A DNA stretch of 32,166 bases from Gammaproteobacteria bacterium (GCA_013349825.1 DUYW01000019.1:1-32166), one strand, 5' to 3'. Shown: positions 7,183-16,092, counted from the first letter of the stretch. A program made the numbers and translations. The notes: a model not told the origin generated them from the letters alone.

Positions 7183-9270
7183 TTATGTTGTGTTTTGCAG
7201 GACTTTACCCTGGTTTAACGCCTCTAGAACCCGGTCTCTCGGGCCATCTCCGACAATTTTACCCTGATCCAGAATAATGAGTCGGTCCGCCAGAGAGAGC
7301 AGAGAGCTGCGGTGGGTGACCAATATCAGGGTTCTCCCCTTCAGAAATGGGGTGAAACGCTCCTTCCACTGCTGTTCAGCACTGTTATCCATCGAGCTGG
7401 TGGGTTCATCGAGCAGGATGATCGGTGGTTTTTGGAGTAGTGCACGCGCCATCGCGACCGCTTGCCGTTGACCGCCAGAGAGCCCCTCTCCCCGTTCCCC
7501 AACCTCCAGATCATAGCCTTTGGGGTGTTGCCGAACAAAGGTATCTACACCGGCCAGTTGAGAGGCATCCAATAACTCCTCATCACTCGCCTGTGGGTTG
7601 CCAAGTTTGATGTTATCTCGAAGTGTGCCCCGGAACAGGACAATCTCTTGTGAAACATAACCGATTGAGCGCCGTAGTTGTGCAGGATCCAGTTGATTTA
7701 AGTGGGTATGGTCGATCAGCAGGCTGCCTGACTGTGGCTGGTAGAGGCCGAGCAGCAATTTTTGTAATGTACTTTTCCCCGACCCAATACGACCAATAAT
7801 GGCAACCCGTTCACCCGGTTGGATGGTGGCATTGAGATCATGCAGAGCATGATCTTCCTGATTAGGATATTGAAAGCTGACTTTCCGTAGCTCGATAGCC
7901 CCTTGTAGTGGAGGACGGTGTAGAAAATGGGTCGTGACCGGGCGCTCGATCGGTTTTTGCATTACCCCATGAAGTGCGCGTAGAGCAACCATGGATTGTC
8001 GATAACGAATCAGTAGCGCGGCGATTCCTGCCAAAGGGGCCAGTGCACGACCGGCGAGAATGGTACAGGCAATCAAGGCACCAATACTCATCTCACCTGC
8101 TGAAATCTGGTGAACACCAAATACCACAATGGCGATGGTTGCAGCTTGGTGGGTGAAGGTTGTCAGATTGATTGCTAGGGTCGACCAGAGCTTGCTTTTC
8201 ATCCCCGACTTGGCAAGCTTCTCGACATAGCCTTCCCATTTCTGCTGCATGACCCCCTCGGCATTTTCACTTTTGATCGTTTCGGCGGCAGAGATCGCCT
8301 CGACCAGAATGGCGTGTTTTTGTGTAGCCTCTTTAAAGGTTTCACTCACTGCGCGATGGAGCGGGATCTGCAGCAGCAGGGCAGAGATGAGCACAATAGG
8401 AATGGCTGTCATTGGAATAAAGACAATGGGGCCGCCAATCATCCAGATGACAGCAAGAAAGATGACAAGAAATGGCAAGTCAATCAGAGTTGTGAGTGAG
8501 GCAGAGGTGAAGAAATCACGAAGCCCCTCAAATTCACGCATATGGTTTGCGATGGCACCGGAGGCCGGGTCACGTGCCTCCATTCGGGTACCCAAGAGTT
8601 GTTCGAAGATGGTGGCTGATAGAGCTAAATCAGCACGTTTTCCAGCCACATCAATAAAGTAGGCACGTAGCGTACGCAGCAGAAAATCAAATCCTGCAAC
8701 CAGTAGCGCGCCAATTGCCAACACCCATAAGGTCTCCATTGCATTGTTGGGAACCACTCGGTCATAGACGTTCATCACGAAAAGAGGGCTGGCCAGGGTA
8801 AACAGATTGACCATAAAAGAGGCAAATATACTTTCGCTGTAGATGGGCCACCCCTTGAGGATGGTTTTCCAGAACCAGAGCTTTCCCTGCCCCCCTTCAG
8901 CTGGAGGCAGTGCACCATTAATGATCAGTGTTTGACCATTGTACTGTTGCTTGAGTTTTTTGAGTTCAATGGACTCCTCTTGACCCGCATTATCGAGGAT
9001 ATAGGCAGTTTTTCCATCAATTTTGCTGAGCACTACAGCCTTCTTCTCCTTTAGAAAGAGTAGTGCCGGCAGCTGTGTGGTTGATAGCTTCTTTAGCGGA
9101 AGATTGTCAATATTGCCGTTGATACCGGATCGCTGTAGCGCTCGAACGGTCAGTGCTGGATTCAGTAAGCCACGCTTCAGAGGAATGCCTGCCAGCAAGG
9201 ATTCCGCAGCTAGAGGGAAGCCGTGTAATTTGCAGAGCTGCAAAAGAGGAGGAAGAAGCGGATCAGACAT
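7183..9270 (-). CDS. type I secretion ABC transporter, LapB-like
   Basis: A 695-residue inner-membrane exporter. Residues 1-130 form a C39-like domain; no catalytic His is seen at the usual place (KKAVVLSKI), so it is probably a non-cleaving substrate-docking domain, as in HlyB and LapB. Residues about 150-430 are the six-helix membrane domain (SPLFVMNVYDRVVPNNAMET is typical of the LapB group). The C-terminal ATPase has Walker A GRIGSGKST (about residue 493), signature LSGGQRQAVAMARALL (about 597), Walker B IILLDEPTS (about 618) and the H-loop LVTHR. Such transporters export large RTX adhesins with a HlyD-type adaptor and a TolC-type channel. The channel gene is its convergent neighbour, 32 bases away end to end; adaptor and substrate genes are not in the window. 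The ribosome-binding site before ATG 9270 is weak. Confidence 0.93.
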   Translation of the reverse strand: MSDPLLPPLLQLCKLHGFPLAAESLLAGIPLKRGLLNPALTVRALQRSGINGNIDNLPLKKLSTTQLPALLFLKEKKAVVLSKIDGKTAYILDNAGQEESIELKKLKQQYNGQTLIINGALPPAEGGQGKLWFWKTILKGWPIYSESIFASFMVNLFTLASPLFVMNVYDRVVPNNAMETLWVLAIGALLVAGFDFLLRTLRAYFIDVAGKRADLALSATIFEQLLGTRMEARDPASGAIANHMREFEGLRDFFTSASLTTLIDLPFLVIFLAVIWMIGGPIVFIPMTAIPIVLISALLLQIPLHRAVSETFKEATQKHAILVEAISAAETIKSENAEGVMQQKWEGYVEKLAKSGMKSKLWSTLAINLTTFTHQAATIAIVVFGVHQISAGEMSIGALIACTILAGRALAPLAGIAALLIRYRQSMVALRALHGVMQKPIERPVTTHFLHRPPLQGAIELRKVSFQYPNQEDHALHDLNATIQPGERVAIIGRIGSGKSTLQKLLLGLYQPQSGSLLIDHTHLNQLDPAQLRRSIGYVSQEIVLFRGTLRDNIKLGNPQASDEELLDASQLAGVDTFVRQHPKGYDLEVGERGEGLSGGQRQAVAMARALLQKPPIILLDEPTSSMDNSAEQQWKERFTPFLKGRTLILVTHRSSLLSLADRLIILDQGKIVGDGPRDRVLEALNQGKVLQNTT

Positions 9271-9449
9271 ATTTTTTAGTAACCAAACGGGTTCGAGTTC
9301 AGTAGTATATACGCTTTGAAAGTTGAAGAAAGCAGCCTCTGACCTTTCTGCTTAGCGCGACTCAGCGTTGTTCAGATAGCAAAGCATTCGTTATAGGTGC
9401 TTTTATATAATACTTAATGACTTGTAACCATGGATAGAAATCAAGCGTT

Positions 9450-10340
9450 ATGACACAACATGCCCCCCTGTTTATTGCCTTTGCAGTTGCCTTATCCGCT
9501 GTTATCGGTGGATCACTCTATTTTTCTGAAGATGTCTCTGGACCAGATCCATTAAAGGATCCCCTCGCAGCGGACTCTGTAGTAAAGAACGAGGAGCAGG
9601 GCTTAGATCCTTTTCTCCAGGAGTATCAAGAGCTTGAAAATCTTTTGCAGGAGACACGTGAACAGCGTGAAGCGAAGTCTAAGCAACTGAATCCAGAGAG
9701 TATGAGTCAGCCGGTCGATGAGGTTGCTGTCCTTAAAAAGGAGGCTGTTACGATTGCTCAGGAAGAGATTGTGGAGTCCAGCCCTGTTGAGAGTGTGATT
9801 GATTCCGTTGAGCCAATAGAGTCCGTTAAACAGGGTTCATCGGTTGCATCCATGACCGAAAAATCTGTAGTGCCACAATCGGAACCGCCTCAACAGAAGA
9901 TGGTTGAAACAGTACATGTGGATGAGAAGGTGAGTGGTAGTATGGAAACCGTTGAGTCAGAAAAAGAGCGGATTCTGATGGAACAATCGATCTCTAAGTC
10001 AGAGTTGCCTGTAGCTAAAATTACAGAGAGAGCCGTTGCCGATGTGAAGCCTCAAAAACAGGCGGTCACTCCGGTTGCTCCGGTAGCTGCTAAAAAGAGA
10101 GAGTCAAAGCTGGGTCACAACCATGTTCAGGTAGGTGCATTTACCAACAAAAAAAGAGCTGATGCTATCGTTAAAGATTTAGGGGAGTCCAGCTTCAAGC
10201 TTCAGATCGTGACGGTTCAGCAGGGTTCAAAGACCTACTATCTCCTCCGTGACTACAGTGCGAGCGACAAGAAAGAGGCGCTCAGATTGAAAAAAATCTA
10301 CGATGAGTGGCTCAAAGTAGAGAGTTTGGTGCGGTACTAG
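9450..10340 (+). CDS. SPOR-domain membrane protein
   Basis: A 296-residue single-pass inner-membrane protein: a short cytoplasmic start, one membrane helix (about residues 5-24, LFIAFAVALSAVIGGSLYF), a long acidic and Ser/Glu/Val-rich periplasmic linker, and a SPOR domain in the last 75 residues (HVQVGAFTNKKRADAIVKDL, then KTYYLLRDYSASDKKEA). SPOR domains bind septal glycan strands stripped of stem peptides and mark division or polar proteins such as FtsN and DamX. The topology matches these, but the linker is not recognisable, so I assign no symbol. It is divergent from the ABC transporter with a 179-base gap. The ATG at 9450 has no strong Shine-Dalgarno; an 8-codon frame (9430-9453) overlaps it by ATGA and could couple initiation. 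Confidence 0.82.
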   Translation: MTQHAPLFIAFAVALSAVIGGSLYFSEDVSGPDPLKDPLAADSVVKNEEQGLDPFLQEYQELENLLQETREQREAKSKQLNPESMSQPVDEVAVLKKEAVTIAQEEIVESSPVESVIDSVEPIESVKQGSSVASMTEKSVVPQSEPPQQKMVETVHVDEKVSGSMETVESEKERILMEQSISKSELPVAKITERAVADVKPQKQAVTPVAPVAAKKRESKLGHNHVQVGAFTNKKRADAIVKDLGESSFKLQIVTVQQGSKTYYLLRDYSASDKKEALRLKKIYDEWLKVESLVRY

Positions 10341-10366
10341 CGCACAGATTACCGTCAATTCATCGC

Positions 10367-12151
10367 ATGTGTGGAATTTGTGGAGAATTAAGATTGGATG
10401 GTATGGCACCGGATTCGGTGACCATCCGGAAAATGTTGCAGCCATTGCGACCCAGAGGGCCCGATGATGAAGGGGTGTGGCAGCAGGGGCCGTTACAGTT
10501 TGGGCATCGCCGCCTCTCAATCCTCGACCTCTCAGAGCGAGGACATCAACCGATGGTTGATTCTGAGCTGGCGTTCACTATCGTTTTTAATGGCACGATC
10601 TACAATTTTCGTGAACTCAGAGAGGAGTTGAAAGGGCTTGGGTACCACTTTACCTCCACGGGTGATACGGAAGTTATCCTGAAATCCTTTCATGCTTGGG
10701 GGCAGGCGTGTGTAGAACGTTTTGCAGGAATGTTTGCCTTTGCACTTTGGGACCAACGTGCTAAGCAGCTACATCTGGTGCGTGACCGGATGGGTATCAA
10801 ACCACTTTACTGGACTCAAGATGGTAAACGACTCCTGTTTGCCTCCACGCTTCCTGCATTACTGGCTGCGGGAGGAGTGGATACTCAATTTGATCCGCTG
10901 GCACTGCACCACCATTTTTCTCTACATGCTGTGGTACCGGCACCGCGTACACTGTTTCGTGAAGTTCATAAAATGGAGCCTGCCCACTGGAAAACCATCC
11001 ATGCGGATGGCTTAACAGAGCAGCATCGTTATTGGTCATTAACAGCACAGCGCCCTGTAGAGGCAAAGAGTGAATGGGAGTGGGCTGAGGCGGTTCGTGA
11101 ATCACTGATGCAGGCGGTTGAGCGGCGGCGTGCCGCTTCCGATGTGCCTGTTGGTGTCTTGCTCTCGGGTGGACTCGACTCCAGTCTGTTGGTGGGGATG
11201 TTGGCTGAGGCGGGCCACAGAGATATTCGTACCTTCTCGATTGGCTTTGAGGATTCGCCAGAGGAGCGTGGAAGTGAATTTGAGTACTCTGACGCGGTTG
11301 TGGAGCGATTCCAGACCCGGCATCAGAAAATTATAATCCCAAATGATCAGGCATTGCCAAGATTGACTGAGGCGGTGGATGCGATGTCAGAGCCGATGTT
11401 TGGTCAGGATGCGATTGGTTTCTATCTGTTAGCGGAGCAGGTTTCGCAAGAGGTGAGTGTAGTATTGAGTGGTCAGGGTGCAGATGAGGTGTTCGCAGGC
11501 TACTTTTGGTATCCGCTGATGGAGGGTGCTACAGGTTCTCCGGTGGACCGTTTTCGTCAATTTTATTTTGACCGAGACCACCCGGAGATGATGGAGCTGC
11601 TTGCAGAGCCATATCAGGGTGAAGATCATACTGCTGTACTGATGCAGGAGTTGCTGGAGAGAGCTGGGGCAGATGAGTATCTGGACCAAGTGTTGCGGGC
11701 AGATACCACTACACTGGTGGTTGATGATCCGGTCAAGCGGGTTGATAACATGACCATGGCTTGGGGGTTAGAGGCGAGGGTACCATTCCTGGATCACCAG
11801 CTGGTGGAGTTAGCGGCCCAGATTCCTCCGGCATTGAAACTGAAACATCAGGGGAAGGGGCCACTCAAGTTGATCTCTCGCGGACTGTTGCCTGACTCGG
11901 TGATTGATCGGCCCAAAGGGTATTTTCCGATGCCTGCACTTAAATATGTACGTGGTGAATTTCTGGAATTTATGCAAGATATTCTATGTTCTCAGGCGTG
12001 TCGTGAACGGGGGCTTTATCAGCGTAGTTATATTGATAAATTGCTGGCCAACCCAACTGCTGAGAATAGTTTTACCCGTATTCAGGGAAGCAAGTTATGG
12101 CAGTTGACACTTACGGAATATTGGCTGCAGCGTCATATGAGTAGTTGCTAA
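10367..12151 (+). CDS. asparagine synthase-family amidotransferase, NAGGN type
   Basis: A 594-residue class II glutamine amidotransferase. The start is fixed at 10367 because Cys2 (MCGICGE) must become the N-terminal nucleophile. The glutaminase domain (about residues 2-190) shows RPRGPDDEGVW, GHRRLSILDLS, FNGTIYNFRELR and GDTEVIL; the synthetase domain has the PP-loop SGGLDSS near residue 267 and SGQGADEVFAGY. Overall wording (APRTLF, GYFWYP, RVDNMTMAWGLEARVPFLD) resembles the amidotransferase that makes N-acetylglutaminylglutamine amide, a compatible solute of osmotically stressed bacteria, more than AsnB proper; this is from memory of the family, not a search. The dipeptide synthase usually beside it is absent here. 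Ordinary asparagine synthetase remains possible. The gene starts 26 bases after the SPOR gene. Confidence 0.85.
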   Translation: MCGICGELRLDGMAPDSVTIRKMLQPLRPRGPDDEGVWQQGPLQFGHRRLSILDLSERGHQPMVDSELAFTIVFNGTIYNFRELREELKGLGYHFTSTGDTEVILKSFHAWGQACVERFAGMFAFALWDQRAKQLHLVRDRMGIKPLYWTQDGKRLLFASTLPALLAAGGVDTQFDPLALHHHFSLHAVVPAPRTLFREVHKMEPAHWKTIHADGLTEQHRYWSLTAQRPVEAKSEWEWAEAVRESLMQAVERRRAASDVPVGVLLSGGLDSSLLVGMLAEAGHRDIRTFSIGFEDSPEERGSEFEYSDAVVERFQTRHQKIIIPNDQALPRLTEAVDAMSEPMFGQDAIGFYLLAEQVSQEVSVVLSGQGADEVFAGYFWYPLMEGATGSPVDRFRQFYFDRDHPEMMELLAEPYQGEDHTAVLMQELLERAGADEYLDQVLRADTTTLVVDDPVKRVDNMTMAWGLEARVPFLDHQLVELAAQIPPALKLKHQGKGPLKLISRGLLPDSVIDRPKGYFPMPALKYVRGEFLEFMQDILCSQACRERGLYQRSYIDKLLANPTAENSFTRIQGSKLWQLTLTEYWLQRHMSSC

Positions 12152-12170
12152 ATAAGCCCGCTCCTAAAAA

Positions 12171-12184
12171 GGGTGTAATCACCC
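12171..12184 (+). other. small hairpin between amidotransferase and petA
   Basis: GGGTG and CACCC flank a TAAT loop 19 bases after the amidotransferase stop. The stem is only 5 bases and no T-run follows, so a terminator role is doubtful. I see nothing else firm in this 144-base gap, where a petA promoter should lie. Confidence 0.25.
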
Positions 12185-12295
12185 AAACAGTTTATGGTAA
12201 TATCTCCCGCCACTAATTTTGGGTTTGGTGTGTATGTGTTTAGCGGTTAAATGGGGACGCTGAATGGGTCCATCATCAATTTTTGGAGAGACTGT

Positions 12296-12889
12296 ATGAG
12301 TACAGAGACTGTAGATCTGGGTAAGCGTCGTTTTTTGACGGCAGCAACCTCTGCAGTGGGCGCAGTAGGTGCTGCTTTTGTAGCGGTACCATTTGTGAAG
12401 TCTATGAGTCCTAGTGCAAGAGCACAGGCTGCAGGCGCCCCTGTTGAGGCCGATATCAGCAAGATGGAACCGGGGCAGATGCTGACGGTGGAGTGGCGTG
12501 GCAAGCCAGTCTGGATTGTTCGCCGCACTGAAGAGACGCTGAATGACCTGAAGGCACTGGACGGTATCTTAAGTGATCCAGCCTCCGCAGAGTCGGACCA
12601 GCCGGCGTACTGCCAGAATGCAGCACGTGCGATCAAGCCAGAGTATCTGGTAACGGTTGGGATCTGTACCCACCTGGGTTGTTCTCCAACATTCCGTCCT
12701 GAGATGGCACCTGCCGATCTCGGCCCCGACTGGAAGGGGGGGTTCTTCTGCCCCTGTCACGGCTCTCGCTTCGATTTGGCGGGTCGCGTTTATCAAGGTG
12801 TACCTGCACCTACCAACCTGGTCATTCCTCCACACAACTACGTCAGTGATACCCGTATCCTGATTGGCGTCGATCAAGGAGCAGCATAA
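12296..12889 (+). CDS. petA: ubiquinol-cytochrome c reductase, Rieske iron-sulfur subunit
   Basis: The 197-residue Rieske protein of the cytochrome bc1 complex (complex III), which takes the first electron from ubiquinol at the Qo site and passes it to cytochrome c1. The start at ATG 12296 (TTGGAGAG upstream) gives MSTETVDLGKRRFLTAATS, a Tat-type signal anchor with a KRRF core, followed by a membrane helix. The [2Fe-2S] ligands and disulfide cysteines are in CTHLGCSP (about residue 125) and CPCHGSRFD (about residue 150). Upstream in-frame ATGs exist from 12251 but would spoil the signal. The stop overlaps the petB start by one base (TAATG), so the two are coupled. Confidence 0.96.
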   Translation: MSTETVDLGKRRFLTAATSAVGAVGAAFVAVPFVKSMSPSARAQAAGAPVEADISKMEPGQMLTVEWRGKPVWIVRRTEETLNDLKALDGILSDPASAESDQPAYCQNAARAIKPEYLVTVGICTHLGCSPTFRPEMAPADLGPDWKGGFFCPCHGSRFDLAGRVYQGVPAPTNLVIPPHNYVSDTRILIGVDQGAA

Positions 12890-14136
12890 TGGGACTGAGA
12901 GAGACTGAAGCTACAGGCGTGGTAGGCTGGTTTGACCAGCGCTTTCCACTGCTAAAAGTATGGAATGAGCATCTGGCGCAATACTACGCGCCGAAGAACT
13001 TCAATTTCTGGTACTTCTTTGGCTCACTGGCGATGTTGGTGTTAGTGATTCAGATTGTGACCGGAATTTTCCTCACCATGAACTACAAGCCCGATGCAGA
13101 ACTCGCCTTTGCCTCGGTAGAGTACATTATGCGTGATGTGGAGTGGGGGTGGTTGATTCGCTATATGCATTCAACCGGCGCCTCTGCCTTTTTTGTGGTG
13201 ATCTATCTCCACATGTTCCGTGGACTGATGTATGGCTCCTACCGTAAACCGCGTGAGTTGATCTGGGTATTTGGTATGGTGCTCTATCTAGCGCTGATGG
13301 CGGAAGCCTTTATGGGCTATCTGCTGCCATGGGGGCAGATGTCCTACTGGGGTGCGCAGGTTATTATCTCCCTGTTTGGTGCAGTACCTTACGTAGGTGA
13401 AGAGATTGCATTATGGATTCGTGGTGACTTCGTGATCGCGGATGCGACTCTCAACCGCTTCTTCGCCTTCCATGTCATTGCGGTACCCCTGGTACTGGTG
13501 ATGCTGGTCTTCTTACATATTGTTGCACTGCATGCAGTTGGCTCTAACAACCCTGAAGGAATTGAGATTAAAGAGGGACCGAAAGGAAATCGCTGGAGCG
13601 AGACTGCCCCTGCGGATGGTATTCCGTTTCACCCTTACTACTCTGTGAAAGATATTGTCGGTGTGATTGTCTTCCTGATGATCTTCTCTGCAGTGATGTT
13701 CTTTGTGCCGGAGATGGGGGGGTGGTTCCTGGAGAAGGACAACTTTGTCCCTGCTGACCCATTAAAGACCCCCGAGCATATTGTTCCGCTCTGGTACTTT
13801 ACAGCCTTCTACGCAATCTTGCGCGCCGTCCCCGATAAGTTCCTTGGTGTAGTGGCAATGTTTGGTGCGATTATCATGCTTTTCATCCTGCCTTGGTTGG
13901 ATCGGAGTTCGGTAAAGTCAATCAAGTACAAGGGAATGATATCCAAGTTGGCCCTGGCGATCTTTGTGGTCGCATTCGTAGCGCTCTCCTGGTTAGGTAC
14001 ACAGCCGGCTACACCAGTTGCTACCATGTTTGCACGGATCTTCTCGGTTATCTATTTTGCCTTCTTCCTGTTGATGCCTTTCTACTCGAAGATGGACAAG
14101 ACCAAGCCGGTCCCTGAGCGTCTGCCAGAGCATTAA
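12889..14136 (+). CDS. petB: cytochrome b subunit of bc1 complex
   Basis: A 415-residue integral membrane protein, the core of complex III, holding two b hemes and both quinone sites. Two His pairs that bind heme are visible: H in RYMHSTGASAFF with H in FHVIAVPL, and H in YLHMFRG with H in FLHIVALH. Eight membrane helices are expected and the hydrophobic pattern fits. The Qo-site tetrad, PEWY in mitochondria and many bacteria, reads PLWY here (HIVPLWYFTAFYAILRAVPD); a non-acidic second residue is known in some beta- and gammaproteobacteria (PVWY). Start and stop are set by tight packing: one-base overlap with petA and 19 bases to petC. Confidence 0.97.
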   Translation: MGLRETEATGVVGWFDQRFPLLKVWNEHLAQYYAPKNFNFWYFFGSLAMLVLVIQIVTGIFLTMNYKPDAELAFASVEYIMRDVEWGWLIRYMHSTGASAFFVVIYLHMFRGLMYGSYRKPRELIWVFGMVLYLALMAEAFMGYLLPWGQMSYWGAQVIISLFGAVPYVGEEIALWIRGDFVIADATLNRFFAFHVIAVPLVLVMLVFLHIVALHAVGSNNPEGIEIKEGPKGNRWSETAPADGIPFHPYYSVKDIVGVIVFLMIFSAVMFFVPEMGGWFLEKDNFVPADPLKTPEHIVPLWYFTAFYAILRAVPDKFLGVVAMFGAIIMLFILPWLDRSSVKSIKYKGMISKLALAIFVVAFVALSWLGTQPATPVATMFARIFSVIYFAFFLLMPFYSKMDKTKPVPERLPEH

Positions 14137-14155
14137 GGACAAGGAGAAAAAATCG

Positions 14156-14869
14156 ATGAAAAAGATGATGAAAAAAACCGGCGTACTACTGCTGCTGCTT
14201 TTCCCCTCCTTTGTGATGGGGGGCGGTGGGGGTGGCGTACACCTGGACACAGCTCCGGTAGATCTATCGGATAATGAGTCACTGAAGAATGGTGCCAAAT
14301 TATTCATGAATTACTGTCTGAGCTGTCACTCAGCCAGGTTTATGCGCTATAAGAGAATGGCGGATGATCTGGGTATGAGTGATCAAGAGGTGTTGGATAA
14401 TCTGGTCTTTACCGGAGCCAAAATCCATGACACCATGGAGATCGCAATGCCGGCAGAGCAAGCGGCAAAATGGTTTGGAACAACGCCTCCTGATCTGAGT
14501 GTGATCTCTCGTGCGCGTGGAGATGATTGGCTCTATACCTACCTGCGAGGTTTCTATGTTGACCCATCCCGTCCAATGGGTGTTAATAATGTCGTCTTCA
14601 AGGATGTAGGTATGCCTCATGTTTTGCAGGGGCTACAAGGTAAACAGACATTGCAGGAAGATGGTACGTTGACTGTGGATGGTTCCGGTTCAATGACCGC
14701 AGCTGAATATGATAAGGCGGTTGGCGACTTGGTGAACTTCCTCGCCTATGTGGGTGAGCCTGTTAAGGCTTATCGTATGACCTTAGGCTGGTATGTGCTT
14801 GGTTTTCTGTTGATTTTGCTGATTCCGGCCTACCGTCTGAAGAAAGAGTATTGGAAAGACGTTCACTAG
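14156..14869 (+). CDS. petC: cytochrome c1 subunit of bc1 complex
   Basis: A 237-residue membrane-anchored c-type cytochrome, third catalytic subunit of complex III, passing electrons from the Rieske centre to soluble cytochrome c. It has a cleaved-type signal peptide (LLLLLFPSFVMG), a Gly run right after it, the heme c motif CLSCH (about residue 58) and a likely Met axial ligand in the region VFKDVGMPHVL. A C-terminal membrane helix (LGWYVLGFLLILLIPAY) is closed by basic residues. AAGGAG precedes the ATG at good distance. It is the last gene of petABC: a strong intrinsic terminator stands 24 bases after the stop. Confidence 0.96.
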   Translation: MKKMMKKTGVLLLLLFPSFVMGGGGGGVHLDTAPVDLSDNESLKNGAKLFMNYCLSCHSARFMRYKRMADDLGMSDQEVLDNLVFTGAKIHDTMEIAMPAEQAAKWFGTTPPDLSVISRARGDDWLYTYLRGFYVDPSRPMGVNNVVFKDVGMPHVLQGLQGKQTLQEDGTLTVDGSGSMTAAEYDKAVGDLVNFLAYVGEPVKAYRMTLGWYVLGFLLILLIPAYRLKKEYWKDVH

Positions 14870-14892
14870 TTTTATACAGCAGTTCAAATAAG

Positions 14893-14923
14893 CCCTGAAC
14901 CCTTTTGGGTTCAGGGTTTTCTT
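14893..14923 (+). terminator. rho-independent terminator of petABC
   Basis: A perfect 10-base stem (CCCTGAACCC / GGGTTCAGGG) with a TTTT loop is followed directly by TTTTCTT. It lies between petC and sspA and separates the respiratory operon from the stringent-starvation genes. Confidence 0.92.
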
Positions 14924-14947
14924 ACATTTAAGCGAACAAGGAAAAGT

Positions 14948-15571
14948 ATGACTATTGCGAATAGGCGCTCTGTTATGGTTCTGTTTTCAGGACCACAGGA
15001 TCACTTGAGTCATAGAGTCAGAATTGTGATGGCAGAGAAGGGAATTGTCCATGAGGTTGAAAGTGTGGATATTTCTGATCCCCAAGAAGAGTTTTTGAAG
15101 CTGAGCCCTTATCAGCTACTGCCCACGATTGCAGACAGAGACTTAACACTATTTGGTTCTAAGGTAATCATGGAGTATCTGGATGAGCGTTTTCCGCACC
15201 CTCCACTGATGCCGGTAGACCCTGTAGCACGTGCCCAGGCGCGTCAGATGATTGAACGTATTGATCTTGATTGGTCAAAGCGAATAGAAGAGATTGAGCA
15301 GGGGGGAGATAAGGTAGCAGCTCAGGCACGCAGCTCATTGACGGAGAGCATTACCATGCTGGCACCGCTGTTTGCACAATCCCAATTTTTTATGAGTGAT
15401 GATTTTTCGCTGGTAGATTGTAGCTTGGCCCCCATTTTATGGAGACTGAAGTCACTTAAAATTACTCTGCCACTGTCTGCAAAAGCGGTCACCGATTATG
15501 CGGAGCGGTTGTTTGATCGTGACTCATTTATGGATAGCTTGACAGAAGAGGAGCGAGAGCTGGATGAGTGA
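14948..15571 (+). CDS. sspA: stringent starvation protein A
   Basis: A 207-residue protein of the glutathione S-transferase fold that binds RNA polymerase and alters promoter choice in starvation and stress; it has no GST activity in known cases. The N-terminal thioredoxin-like domain (residues 8-85) shows the SspA-type opening VMVLFSGPQDHLSHRVRIV and the cis-Pro region PYQLLPTIADRDLTLFGS; the helical domain follows (FMSDDFSLVDCSLAPILWRL). AAGGA lies 6 bases before the ATG. The last 8 bases overlap sspB, as expected for the conserved sspA-sspB pair. The preceding terminator implies its own promoter in the short gap after petC, which I could not pin down. Confidence 0.95.
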   Translation: MTIANRRSVMVLFSGPQDHLSHRVRIVMAEKGIVHEVESVDISDPQEEFLKLSPYQLLPTIADRDLTLFGSKVIMEYLDERFPHPPLMPVDPVARAQARQMIERIDLDWSKRIEEIEQGGDKVAAQARSSLTESITMLAPLFAQSQFFMSDDFSLVDCSLAPILWRLKSLKITLPLSAKAVTDYAERLFDRDSFMDSLTEEERELDE

Positions 15572-16082
15572 TTTGCCGGTGGATGCGTTGCAGATGAGTT
15601 CTAGCAGACCCTATATGATTCGCGCAATACATGCCTGGATCACAGATAATGGTTTAACACCCTATATTGTTGTGGATGCAGAGCTACCTATGGTGACGGT
15701 TCCAGTTGCGCATATCAATGATGGCAAGATTGTACTGAACTGTGGTTATGATGCGGTCTCATCACTCTCTATTGAGAATGACTGGATTAGCTTCAGTGCA
15801 CGATTTTCCGGAGTCTCTGAGTCAGTCTCTTTCCCCCCCAGTGCAGTGAATGCACTCTATGCTCGTGAAAATGGTCAGGGAATGGTCTTCCCAGAGGAGG
15901 ATGTGCAACAGGCATCCACCGCGCTGAATTCAGACTCAGTGCGTGAAGAGCATCCTGTTGCAGCAGTCAGTAACAAGCCGGAGAAAACGACTCAAGCCTC
16001 AGATAATTCAGGCAAGGGGGCTGCTGAAAAGAAGTCAGTAAAGAAAGATGGGAAGCCTGCATTAACGTTGGTTAAGTCATAG
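15564..16082 (+). CDS. sspB: ClpXP adaptor SspB
   Basis: A 172-residue adaptor that delivers ssrA-tagged and other substrates to the ClpXP protease. The N-terminal dimer domain (about residues 10-115) has the family opening SSSRPYMIRAIHAWITDNGLTP and the substrate-groove part VPVAHINDGKIVLN. A flexible linker rich in Glu, Ser and Lys follows, and the last residues (PALTLVKS) match the ClpX-binding tail. I use the ATG at 15564, which overlaps sspA; an ATG at 15594 (before SSSRPY) is closer to the usual family start. It is convergent with the FAD oxidase. Confidence 0.94.
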   Translation: MSDLPVDALQMSSSRPYMIRAIHAWITDNGLTPYIVVDAELPMVTVPVAHINDGKIVLNCGYDAVSSLSIENDWISFSARFSGVSESVSFPPSAVNALYARENGQGMVFPEEDVQQASTALNSDSVREEHPVAAVSNKPEKTTQASDNSGKGAAEKKSVKKDGKPALTLVKS

Positions 16083-16092
16083 GCTATCTATC

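Noticed and set aside
9387-9411. TATAAT at 9406-9411 as promoter of the SPOR gene
   Set aside because: The -10 is perfect but no acceptable -35 lies 16 to 18 bases upstream and there is no extended -10; left uncalled.
10307-10366. Upstream start for the amidotransferase
   Set aside because: Class II amidotransferases need Cys directly after the initiator Met; only ATG 10367 provides it.
12171-12184. Hairpin GGGTG-TAAT-CACCC as a true terminator
   Set aside because: Five-base stem and no T-run; listed only as a hairpin.
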